From Treponema sp. (GTDB taxonomy: Bacteria > Spirochaetota > Spirochaetia > Treponematales > Breznakiellaceae), in NCBI GenBank assembly GCA_031267115.1, contig JAIRZS010000287.1, positions 1 to 7,249 on the forward strand: a stretch of 7,249 nt of DNA, written 5' to 3'. Numbering within the stretch: the stretch's first letter is position 1; every line of letters begins with the position of its first letter. Below the pieces are notes generated by a model. The model was not told the origin of the DNA. It worked only from the letters and a program-made list of their open reading frames with translations, and searched no databases. Positions 1 through 5,611 of the stretch are shown in pieces. Made by a program: the position numbers and the translations under genes.

Positions 1-291
1 CTTAAGGGTAAAGTTCCGGTGGTTATTGTCAAGCATGATGACGCAGCGGGGGACGTATACGGGACCGTAACCCACAACCGGGCCCGGGGAACCCACCTCT
101 TGGAACCTATGAAGAACATCGTCAAGCGGCTATTGGGGCAAGGGAAATCCGTTAAGGAAATCAGTAAGGAGCTTGGTATGAAGCCGGAGGAAATATTCCG
201 ACTGACTGATATCTCAAAAGAAGAATTCCTGAAGCTTATGGCCTCCCGTGCGCCTGGCTATTCCAAGGAAATATACCTGCGGAAAGTATAG
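1..291 (+). CDS. IbrB-like ParB/sulfiredoxin-domain protein, 3' end only
   Basis: The frame is open from the first base, so the gene starts outside the window. The GTG at position 19 has no ribosome binding site and is not needed as a start. The visible 96 residues carry HNRARG (about residues 25-30), then EPM, then a helix-turn-helix-like stretch from GKSVKEISKELGM to EEIFRL (about 48-68). This combination is characteristic, as I recall it, of ParB/Srx-fold proteins annotated as IbrB-like. They are common in prophages and often sit beside a phosphoadenosine-phosphosulfate-reductase-like partner (IbrA), which would lie to the left, outside the window. The family is described as a co-activator of prophage gene expression, and a DNA-binding or nuclease role is inferred from the fold. 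The catalytic N-terminal part of the ParB domain is not visible here. The family call is fairly secure, the function is not. Confidence 0.75.
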   Translation, partial: LKGKVPVVIVKHDDAAGDVYGTVTHNRARGTHLLEPMKNIVKRLLGQGKSVKEISKELGMKPEEIFRLTDISKEEFLKLMASRAPGYSKEIYLRKV

Positions 292-296
292 TTTAC

Positions 297-324
297 TTGC
301 TTTTTCACATAAAACCATTATAAT
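297..324 (+). promoter_or_regulatory. Sigma-70-type promoter for the 82-residue gene
   Basis: A perfect -10 box TATAAT lies at 319-324. The best -35 is TTGCTT at 297-302 (3 of 6 consensus bases) with a 16-nt spacer. The surrounding gap is AT-rich compared with the genes. Transcription would start near 331, only about 3 nt before the ATG at 334. The -10 is convincing, the -35 is weak. Confidence 0.5.
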
Positions 325-333
325 CTCAATAAT

Positions 334-582
334 ATGGACGATTTACTCAGGAAAAATTATGAATTGCGGGCAATAAGACCGCCGCAATGGGACATCATTG
401 CAGAACAGGTAAAAGAAAGAGCGCGGGAATTAGCTGCTTTTTACCAAAACGAAATACGTCATGGTATGGATGCAGCTACCGCTCATCGTTATCTGGTAGA
501 GGCGCTGGATAAGAACAATGCTCTACTTCTTGCAGTAATGAGAGAATATGCGCCGACTTACATTGTAACCATGAAACCTTAG
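334..582 (+). CDS. Hypothetical small phage protein, 82 aa
   Basis: I do not recognise this family. The product is mostly helical in appearance and soluble. It has a charged N-terminal half with RPPQWD at about residues 15-20, then a long amphipathic stretch containing KERARELAAFYQNEI. A second helix-like segment follows around AHRYLVEALDKNNALLLAVM, and the protein ends in YIVTMKP. There is no signal peptide, membrane segment or cysteine. The ATG at 334 is the first in frame after a clear promoter, but there is no Shine-Dalgarno upstream. Translation may therefore be leaderless, or begin elsewhere. It lies between the IbrB-like gene and the small terminase, where phages often carry late regulators or HNH/packaging accessory genes, but nothing in its sequence supports such a role directly. 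That it is a real gene is supported by the promoter and by the lack of any competing frame. Confidence 0.6.
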   Translation: MDDLLRKNYELRAIRPPQWDIIAEQVKERARELAAFYQNEIRHGMDAATAHRYLVEALDKNNALLLAVMREYAPTYIVTMKP

Positions 583-617
583 AGTTCATTCGAGGGAAAA
601 AAATTAAGGTACTTTCG

Positions 618-676
618 GAGAATTTTTATCTGAGGGTGCTGTTGACCTCAAACGAGGTCTAGGCACGAGAATTTTT
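618..676. repeat. Dyad element flanked by 10-bp direct repeats, upstream of terS
   Basis: GAGAATTTTT occurs at 618-627 and again at 667-676. Between the copies is a perfect inverted repeat, GACCTC (644-649), loop AAAC, GAGGTC (654-659). An outer arm GTGC (636-639) / GCAC (663-666) extends it across a small internal loop. A competing short pairing, TGAGG (631-635) with CCTCA (646-650), is also possible. No T-run follows the stem directly, so it is not a standard terminator. TTGACC at 642-647 looks like a -35, but no good -10 follows. It may be a TerS-binding/packaging site, an operator, or a copy of an interspersed host repeat. Confidence 0.5.
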
Positions 677-695
677 CAATGCGGTTTCGTTTCGT

Positions 696-701
696 AAGGG
701 G
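696..701 (+). promoter_or_regulatory. Ribosome binding site of terS
   Basis: AAGGGG lies 5 nt before the ATG at 707 and fixes this start for the small terminase, even though the first ~50 codons encode a low-complexity tail. Confidence 0.6.
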
Positions 702-706
702 ATTTT

Positions 707-1372
707 ATGAGGGAAAGGCAAACAGAGGCCAAAAGCAAAGCAAAGGCCATACCGAAGACGGCAGGCAAAGCGAAAGCCGTGGCGGTAAAGAAACCTGACA
801 AAAAACCGGCTGAAAAAATTGAAAAAAAAACGGCCGCTGAAAAACCTGAACCGGCGAAAGTAAAGTTAGTCAGCACTGAAGAGCTGGCTCAATTTGTCGG
901 GGTTGATCCGCGGCGTATACAGCAGCTTACGCAGGAAGGGGTAATAAAAAAAGAACCCGGCGATAAGAAAACCGCAAAGTATGATTTTGTCCGAAACGTG
1001 CATAGCCTTTTGCAGTACTACCGGCAAAAGTCAGATAGCCGCAGGTCTAGCGATTCTGAGGAGATGGCAAGTGAGAAGTTAAAACAAATTTCCGCGAAGC
1101 GAAAACTGGAAGAATTAAAACTGGCACAATTGGATGGGGAATTGCATAAGGCTTCAGACATTGAGAGATTAATAGGCGCCATGCTGACACGGTTAAGAAT
1201 AAACTTGCTGGCGCTACCGATGGGGCTGTCGCCGATATTGCGGGACATGGATGATACCAGGGAGATAGCGGAAAAACTGGATGAGCGGTTACGCCGCGTA
1301 ATGGATGAAGTTACGGATTTGGACTTAGTAAAATTAGTTGAAGAAGAAGAATTAACGGCGAAAGAAACTTAA
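707..1372 (+). CDS. terS: Phage terminase small subunit, Nu1-like
   Basis: This is the probable DNA-recognition subunit of the packaging motor, which binds the packaging site and brings in the large subunit. Residues 1-52 are a disordered, Lys/Ala/Pro-rich tail (AKAK and KKP repeats). A winged-helix-type segment follows at about 54-100, with STEELAQFVGVDPRRIQQLTQEGVI as its core, a form typical of Nu1 and excisionase-like DNA-binding domains. Residues about 117-150 form a charged helix likely to be coiled coil (EKLKQISAKRKLEELKLAQLDGEL). The C-terminal part (ERLIGAMLTRLRINLLALP onward) resembles the Nu1/TerS oligomerisation and large-subunit contact region. The position directly upstream of a GpA-type terminase strongly supports the call. 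The basic N-terminal tail is unusual, because Nu1 proteins generally begin close to their HTH. A run of nine A residues (822-830) lies in it. Confidence 0.8.
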   Translation: MRERQTEAKSKAKAIPKTAGKAKAVAVKKPDKKPAEKIEKKTAAEKPEPAKVKLVSTEELAQFVGVDPRRIQQLTQEGVIKKEPGDKKTAKYDFVRNVHSLLQYYRQKSDSRRSSDSEEMASEKLKQISAKRKLEELKLAQLDGELHKASDIERLIGAMLTRLRINLLALPMGLSPILRDMDDTREIAEKLDERLRRVMDEVTDLDLVKLVEEEELTAKET

Positions 1373-1381
1373 ATTTAAATT

Positions 1382-3259
1382 ATGCCGATACTTGAAAAAA
1401 GTTCTTCCTTGGCAAGACGCTTACAAAGCGTTATCAAGCCGCCGCCTAAAACAACAATTTCCGAATGGGCCGAAAAAGAGCGCGTTGTATCCAGCGAGGA
1501 AACATCCGCGCCCGGGGATTGGCATTCCGACAGGGCTCCTTACACGGTTGGAATAATGGACGCGATAAGCGATCCGAAAGTGGAACAAGTAGTTGTGATG
1601 TGTGCCGCCCAGATGGGCAAAACAAACGCCGGCATATTGAACCCTATCGGATACTACATAACTTATGACCCCTGCCCAATTATGGTGGTCCAGCCAACAA
1701 TAGCAATGGGTGAAACGTTCTCCGGGAAGCGGCTGACTCCCATGCTTCGGGACACTCCATGCCTGCGCGGGAAGATTGCGCCGGAGAAATCAAGAAGCCC
1801 GGATAATAAAATTTTGGAAAAATCATTCCCTGGCGGATACATTGTCATTGCCGGCGCCAACAGCGCCCCATCCTTAAAGTCGCGGCCAGTGCGCGTTGTT
1901 CTGTTTGACGAGGTTGACGAGGCTCCGGATAACCTTGCCGGCCAGGGCGATCCTATAGAACTGGCCTTTGCCAGAACGAACGCATTCCCCAATCGGAAGA
2001 AGGTCCTGACATCTACCCCGACGATAAAAGGCAAGAGCCGTATTGAAGCGGCCTATAACGATTCAACCAGGGAACGGTGGGCGCATCAATGCCCGGAATG
2101 CAAAGAATGGTCACAGTTTTCCTGGAGGCGGCTTGATTTTGAAACAATGAGAATGTCCTGCCCGTTTTGCGGCGGGGCTTATTCAAGGCGGGAATGGGAA
2201 GCAGGAGGAGGTATGTGGGTGGCTGAAAATCCGGAACATAACACAAAGGGCTTTCACGTCAACGCGCTCGATTCCCAGCTTGCATGGGATAACCTTGTGG
2301 AAAAATGGGCGGATGCCCAGCGGCTGGCAAAGAAAGGCGACTACTCAAAGCTAATAACGTTCATAAATACGATTCTTGCCGAAACGTGGGAAATAAAAGG
2401 GGAAGTTGTGGAATCCCATGCGCTGGAAGGGCGCCGCGAAGTCTATAACGCGGAACTCCCGGACGGGGTTTGCGTACTGACGATGGGCGTTGACGTACAG
2501 GACAACCGGCTGGCCTATGAGGTAGTTGGTTGGGGAATGGGGTTTGAATCCTGGGGAATCGATTATGCGGAAATATTCGGCGATCCCCGGGGCGGCGATG
2601 TCTGGAACCGCATTGACGATCTACTGGCCCGTGCGTGGTCATACGGAAACGGGAAGAGAATCCGGATAAGCCGTGTAGCGGTGGACACTGGGGGCCACAT
2701 GACTCCGAGCGTTTACGCGTACTGCAAGGCCCGGCAGTCCCAAGGGGTGTATCCTATCAAGGGGCAGGCCGGCGATAAACTGCCGTTAACGCGACCGTCA
2801 AAACAGAGCCGGGAGAAAGGCCTGTTCATCGTCGGCGTTGACGGGATAAAGTCCGATATATTATCATGGCTTAAAATCGGGCAGCCCGGGGACGGGTACT
2901 GCCATTTTCCAAAAGACAAAGACGATATACCTGTAAGGGGTTACGATGCCGCCTATTTTGAAATGCTGACCGCCGAAAAAAGAGTGGTTGTTCAAAATAA
3001 AAGAGGGTTTCCTGTTTATGAATGGCACAAGGCGGCGGGGGCCCGGAACGAATCATTTGACTGCCGGGTATACGCGCGGGCCGCCCTCCGCATAATGTCC
3101 CCGAAGGACGATATTATGCTGAGACGGATTTATACGGCGGAGCCGTGGGCCGGGCAAGCCGAAGGAAAAAAGCCGGCTGTTACCCCGGAACCCGGCAAGA
3201 GAAGAAAGCAGGCTGCCGGCAAAAACAAAATAGCCCGGGGGAAGGGCATAGAATTATAG
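1382..3259 (+). CDS. terL: Phage terminase large subunit, GpA family
   Basis: This is the ATP-driven DNA translocase and endonuclease that packages DNA into the prohead. At 625 residues it is full length for the lambda GpA family. The ATPase half has a Walker A-like CAAQMGKTN at 74-82, Walker B VVLFDEVDE at 172-180 (D176, E177) and a coupling motif LTSTPT at 209-214. A Cys4 pair (C237/C240 and C260/C263) forms the zinc-binding insertion often seen in this family. The nuclease half has GVDVQDNRL (D371, D374), AVDTGG (D435) and FDCRVYARAA (D560), which fit the three acidic positions of the RNase H-like fold. Residues after about 590 are a basic, Lys/Ala/Pro-rich tail. It starts 9 nt after terS with no good Shine-Dalgarno, so translation is probably coupled to terS. 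GpA-type enzymes usually cut at cos sites, which suggests cohesive-end packaging. That last point is inference. Confidence 0.96.
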   Translation: MPILEKSSSLARRLQSVIKPPPKTTISEWAEKERVVSSEETSAPGDWHSDRAPYTVGIMDAISDPKVEQVVVMCAAQMGKTNAGILNPIGYYITYDPCPIMVVQPTIAMGETFSGKRLTPMLRDTPCLRGKIAPEKSRSPDNKILEKSFPGGYIVIAGANSAPSLKSRPVRVVLFDEVDEAPDNLAGQGDPIELAFARTNAFPNRKKVLTSTPTIKGKSRIEAAYNDSTRERWAHQCPECKEWSQFSWRRLDFETMRMSCPFCGGAYSRREWEAGGGMWVAENPEHNTKGFHVNALDSQLAWDNLVEKWADAQRLAKKGDYSKLITFINTILAETWEIKGEVVESHALEGRREVYNAELPDGVCVLTMGVDVQDNRLAYEVVGWGMGFESWGIDYAEIFGDPRGGDVWNRIDDLLARAWSYGNGKRIRISRVAVDTGGHMTPSVYAYCKARQSQGVYPIKGQAGDKLPLTRPSKQSREKGLFIVGVDGIKSDILSWLKIGQPGDGYCHFPKDKDDIPVRGYDAAYFEMLTAEKRVVVQNKRGFPVYEWHKAAGARNESFDCRVYARAALRIMSPKDDIMLRRIYTAEPWAGQAEGKKPAVTPEPGKRRKQAAGKNKIARGKGIEL

Positions 3260-3271
3260 GCGGGAGGGATA

Positions 3272-3550
3272 ATGGAATTAACCAGCAAGCACCTTGAGGA
3301 AATCAGGAAAGCGGCGCGGACTGTCGAATATGGCAGCGTAACGATAAACATTTCCGCAAGCGCCCGAACGCTTGATCTGACAATCGAACACCGCATCAAG
3401 CTTGAGAAAGAACCGGAAACCTCAAAAGCCGTCCGGAGGGCGGAAACCCCTTTGGGCGCAAGGGATAGGAGGGGCGCGGAGCGTTCCCGAAGCGTGGCAG
3501 CCGGAGGCTGCCTTAGCGGAGGGAATGGAGCGAAGCGGAACCCCGGATAG
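3272..3550 (+). CDS. Small DUF2292/YezD-like protein with repeat-derived C-terminus
   Basis: A strong ribosome binding site (GGAGGG, 3263-3268) precedes the ATG, 12 nt after terL. The first ~50 residues look like a real compact protein: a helix (KHLEEIRKAARTVEY), a beta stretch (GSVTINIS) and a second strand (RTLDLTIEHRIKL). The pattern 'helix, YGSVTI, strand, ekRikL' resembles the small DUF2292/YezD proteins of Firmicutes and their phages, whose function is unknown. From about residue 54 the composition changes to Arg/Gly/Ala-rich (ARDRRGAERS, GGNGAKRNPG). This part is encoded by a GC-rich hairpin repeat that also supplies the stop codon, so the native gene probably ended near 3430 before the insertion. 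Lambda has no gene between A and W at this position. Family assignment is by pattern only. Confidence 0.6.
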   Translation: MELTSKHLEEIRKAARTVEYGSVTINISASARTLDLTIEHRIKLEKEPETSKAVRRAETPLGARDRRGAERSRSVAAGGCLSGGNGAKRNPG

Positions 3551-3590
3551 CCCGGTTTTTTGCAAAGCAAAAAATGCGCAAAAAAATGAC
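3438..3590. repeat. GC-rich structured interspersed repeat (Treponema-like)
   Basis: The stretch has nested inverted repeats. A perfect 7-bp stem GGCAGCC/GGCTGCC (3496-3502 and 3506-3512, loop GGA) sits inside CGTTCCC (3482-3488) pairing with GGGAATG (3521-3527). Outer GGGG (3471-3474) can pair with CCCC (3541-3544). It ends in TTTTTTGC (3556-3563), AAA, GCAAAAAA (3567-3574) and then a further A-rich run. Two frames stay open through most of it, as expected of a composition-driven element. GAAGCGGAACCCC and similar words are, from memory, typical of repeats scattered in termite-gut treponemes. The boundaries are approximate, since no target-site duplication is seen. Confidence 0.6.
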
Positions 3591-3601
3591 TGAAAAAAGG
3601 C

Positions 3602-3631
3602 TTGACATTTTCAGGATTTACAGCGAATAAT
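3602..3631 (+). promoter_or_regulatory. Strong sigma-70-type promoter inside the head operon
   Basis: The -35 box TTGACA (3602-3607) is a perfect consensus. AATAAT at 3626-3631 matches 5 of 6 positions of the -10 box, with an 18-nt spacer. Transcription would begin near 3638. It lies just downstream of the repeat element and upstream of the terminator at 3671-3726. Confidence 0.6.
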
Positions 3632-3637
3632 CGAAGT

Positions 3638-3727
3638 ATAGCATTGTATTAAGGCTGACCGAACATGCGGAAGCCCGTAGAGACTGGGAGAGGCATATCC
3701 TCTTTCATTCCCTGCGGGCTTTTTTTA
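3638..3727 (+). ncRNA. Candidate ~90-nt small RNA or attenuated leader
   Basis: The interval is bounded by a near-consensus promoter and an intrinsic terminator, with no well-supported reading frame in between. The transcript would be about 90 nt, half of it a large hairpin. It could be a discrete small RNA, or a leader whose terminator controls entry into the gpW-portal-protease genes. No known RNA family was recognised, and the 5' end is predicted only. Confidence 0.35.
3671..3727 (+). terminator. Intrinsic terminator upstream of the gpW-like gene
   Basis: The outer stem is AAGCCCG (3671-3677) with CGGGCTT (3715-3721). Inside it GGG (3686-3688) pairs with CCC (3710-3712), and an apical stem AGAGG (3689-3693) / CCTCT (3699-3703) closes on the loop CATAT. 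Seven T residues follow the stem at 3720-3726. The T-run ends about 18 nt before the next start codon, so read-through or antitermination would be needed for transcription from upstream. Confidence 0.75.
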
Positions 3728-3744
3728 TTTTCCAGCGGGGATGT

Positions 3745-3978
3745 ATGGCGAACAAAAGAAAATTGGAGAAGCTGGCAAAGGCAAAGGCAGAGCTGAAGCA
3801 AATAGATTCCGCCATAACCGCGATATTAAGCGGCGCCCAGTCATACAGCATCGGGACCCGCAGTTTGACCAGGGCTGATTTAGCCACATTACACAAGCGC
3901 AAGGATACGCTGGAGGATCTGATTGACGCCCTTTCCGGGGGCAACGGCAGGTTCCGGCGCGTAATACCGGTCGGGTAA
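3745..3978 (+). CDS. gpW/DUF6148-like head-tail joining protein
   Basis: The 77-residue product has the gpW layout: an N-terminal basic helix, a helix ELKQIDSAITAILSG (about 16-30), then SYSIGTRSLTRADLATL (about 33-49). A second helix runs to LIDALSGG and a short basic tail (RFRRVIPVG) follows. The 'G-x-SYxIGxRxLTRADL' pattern resembles DUF6148 and gpW, small proteins that plug the portal after packaging and provide the tail-docking site. The place between terminase and portal equals that of lambda W. GGGG at 3737-3740, 4 nt upstream, is the likely ribosome binding site. Gene size fits gpW (68 aa in lambda). The stop is 4 nt before the portal start, so the two genes are probably co-translated. 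Confidence 0.75.
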   Translation: MANKRKLEKLAKAKAELKQIDSAITAILSGAQSYSIGTRSLTRADLATLHKRKDTLEDLIDALSGGNGRFRRVIPVG

Positions 3979-3982
3979 CCAC

Positions 3983-5611
3983 ATGGGAAAGAAAGTTGTT
4001 CTCTTAGACCAATATGGAAATCCAATCTCAAAGACGGGCAACAAATTCCTTGCGTCCGGTTATTCGCATTCCGCGGCCTCATTAACCAAGCCGGTATTTA
4101 AAGGCTGGAATTGGACCGGGGGATCTCCCGATGATGATATAGTCGCGAACCTGTCCATTATCCGTCAGCGCAGCCGGCAGCTGACAATGGAAGCCCCGAT
4201 TATTGCCGGGCTGTATAAGACGCTAGCAACAAACACGGTCGGGGACGGCTTGCGCCCCGAGCCGACACCGGACGCTGAATTCCTGGGAATGTCCGGGGAC
4301 GATGTAAAAAAATGGAAGGCCGGGGTCTTGCGGTTGTGGGAAACATTCGCGGAATCAACGGCGTGCGACGTATACCACCGCGATAATTTTTATGAGCTGA
4401 CCAGGCTGGCATTCCGGGCGCAGCAGGAAGCGGGGGATGTATTTGTAACCATGCCGCGTTTTGAACGCCGGAACGCTCCGTTCGCGCTGAAAATACAAAT
4501 CATTGAAGCCGACTGTTGCGCCGACCCGGACGCCGTAGAACGGATTGAGCATGACCGGCAGGGTAACGATATTTACGGGGGCGTTGAAATTACACAATGG
4601 GGTAATGTGGTTGGTTACTGGTTCTATACGGGGCACCCCCTGGCGAAGCGCCGGTCGCATACGTTCAAATATAACGATGCCCGGTACCCGCGCTGGATTT
4701 ATATTCCGGCCTACGGCGCCGAAACCGGGCTGCCTAACGTACTGCATTTGATGGAATCGGAGCGGCCGGGGCAGCGCCGCGGTATACCGATAATCGCGCC
4801 GGTAGTCGAATTGGCCCTTACTCTGGACCGCTACATTAAAGCCGAGGCGATAGCGGCGCAGATTCAGGCGCTGTTTACGCTGGTGGTAACTTCTGATAAT
4901 CCGGATACTGTGGCCGGGGAAATGGAAGGCTTGGAAGGGGACGAAGGCCAGAAATTAACGGACGGCGAAGATAACCTGATAGCCCTTGGCAACGGCATAG
5001 TCCAGTACGCAAGGCCCGGGGAAAAAGTAGAACCGGTTGACCCGTCCAGGCCCACGACTTCCTTTGAGCCGTTTATAAAATCAATTTTGCAGATGATGGG
5101 GCCCTCTGTGGGGGTACCCTATGAATTGCTGGTGCAGTTGTACCAGGCTTCTTTCAGCGCGTCCCAGGCGGCCAATAATGTGGCGCGGAGCAATTTCAAG
5201 GTAAAGCGTTCCGGACTGGTAAACGATTTCTGCCAGCCGGTTTATGAAGCTTTTATGGACGAGGCTGTTATGCGCGGATGGATAGAAGCGCCCGGGTATT
5301 TTGACAATGTGGTTATAAGGCGCGCTTACACAAGGGCGAAATGGAACGGCCCCGGGATGCCGCACATAGACCTGGGCAAGAGCGCGGCTAATTATGAAAA
5401 ACTTACGGCGCTGGGATATGCGACAGCCAGCGAAGCAACGAGCGAGCTAACGGGCGGCAATTACTATGAAAACATACAGGAGCGCGGTCGCGAAATTGCC
5501 GCGGCGAAAACCGCAGGGCTGCCCGTGGCGGCGGCTGAGGCTATGACCCAAACAGCAGGGGCTATTGAAAGCGCGGGAGCAGGCCAGGCGGGAGGGAATC
5601 AGAATGGGTAA
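3983..5611 (+). CDS. Phage portal protein, lambda family
   Basis: This would form the dodecameric ring at the head vertex through which DNA enters and leaves, and on which head assembly is nucleated. At 542 residues it is near lambda B in length. Recognisable family blocks are RQRSRQLTMEAP to TNTVGDGLRP (about 61-92), HLMESERPGQRRGIPIIAPV (255-274) followed by DRYIKAEAIAAQI (282-294), and LVQLYQASFSASQAANNVAR (383-402), which matches the family's conserved Ser-rich block. KWNGPG to GKSAANYEKLTALGYATASE (about 453-484) and ENIQERGREI follow near the C-terminus. The last ~35 residues are Ala/Gly-rich and probably flexible. There is no strong Shine-Dalgarno before the ATG and the gap to the gpW-like gene is 4 nt, so initiation likely depends on coupling. 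The end overlaps the next start by 8 nt. Confidence 0.95.
   Translation: MGKKVVLLDQYGNPISKTGNKFLASGYSHSAASLTKPVFKGWNWTGGSPDDDIVANLSIIRQRSRQLTMEAPIIAGLYKTLATNTVGDGLRPEPTPDAEFLGMSGDDVKKWKAGVLRLWETFAESTACDVYHRDNFYELTRLAFRAQQEAGDVFVTMPRFERRNAPFALKIQIIEADCCADPDAVERIEHDRQGNDIYGGVEITQWGNVVGYWFYTGHPLAKRRSHTFKYNDARYPRWIYIPAYGAETGLPNVLHLMESERPGQRRGIPIIAPVVELALTLDRYIKAEAIAAQIQALFTLVVTSDNPDTVAGEMEGLEGDEGQKLTDGEDNLIALGNGIVQYARPGEKVEPVDPSRPTTSFEPFIKSILQMMGPSVGVPYELLVQLYQASFSASQAANNVARSNFKVKRSGLVNDFCQPVYEAFMDEAVMRGWIEAPGYFDNVVIRRAYTRAKWNGPGMPHIDLGKSAANYEKLTALGYATASEATSELTGGNYYENIQERGREIAAAKTAGLPVAAAEAMTQTAGAIESAGAGQAGGNQNG
5591..5596 (+). promoter_or_regulatory. Ribosome binding site deciding the protease start
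   Basis: GGAGGG ends 7 nt before the ATG at 5604. It marks that codon as the true start rather than the in-frame ATG at 5565, which lies 40 nt inside the portal gene and lacks such a site. Confidence 0.75.

Noticed and set aside
642..672. Promoter with TTGACC at -35 upstream of terS
   Set aside because: The best -10 candidate (GAGAAT, 667-672) needs a 19-nt spacer and matches only 4 of 6 positions. The TTGACC is also part of the dyad.
3130..3570. 146-codon minus-strand frame
   Set aside because: It runs antisense to the terL tail, the small gene and the repeat. Its composition reflects the repeat, and no promoter or ribosome binding site is evident.
3543..3574. Additional intrinsic terminator at the end of the repeat
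   Set aside because: CCGG/CCGG before TTTTTT is only a 4-bp stem, and the longer TTTTTTGC/GCAAAAAA hairpin is AT-rich and not followed by a T-run, so termination is doubtful.
3402..3593. 63-codon + strand frame overlapping the DUF2292-like gene and repeat
   Set aside because: Most of it is a second reading of the interspersed repeat. It has no ribosome binding site and starts inside the better-supported gene.
3638..3727. tRNA-like or known structured RNA
   Set aside because: No cloverleaf, anticodon arm or T-loop motif can be drawn. The structure is a single rod-like hairpin followed by a T-run.
3665..3796. 43-codon leader ORF crossing the terminator into the gpW-like gene
   Set aside because: It would suit a translation-controlled attenuator, but it has no Shine-Dalgarno, and its codons simply follow the hairpin sequence.
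5565..5603. Upstream in-frame ATG giving a 559-residue protease
   Set aside because: It lies inside the portal gene and has no ribosome binding site, whereas the ATG at 5604 has GGAGGG at ideal spacing and begins with a natural N-terminus.
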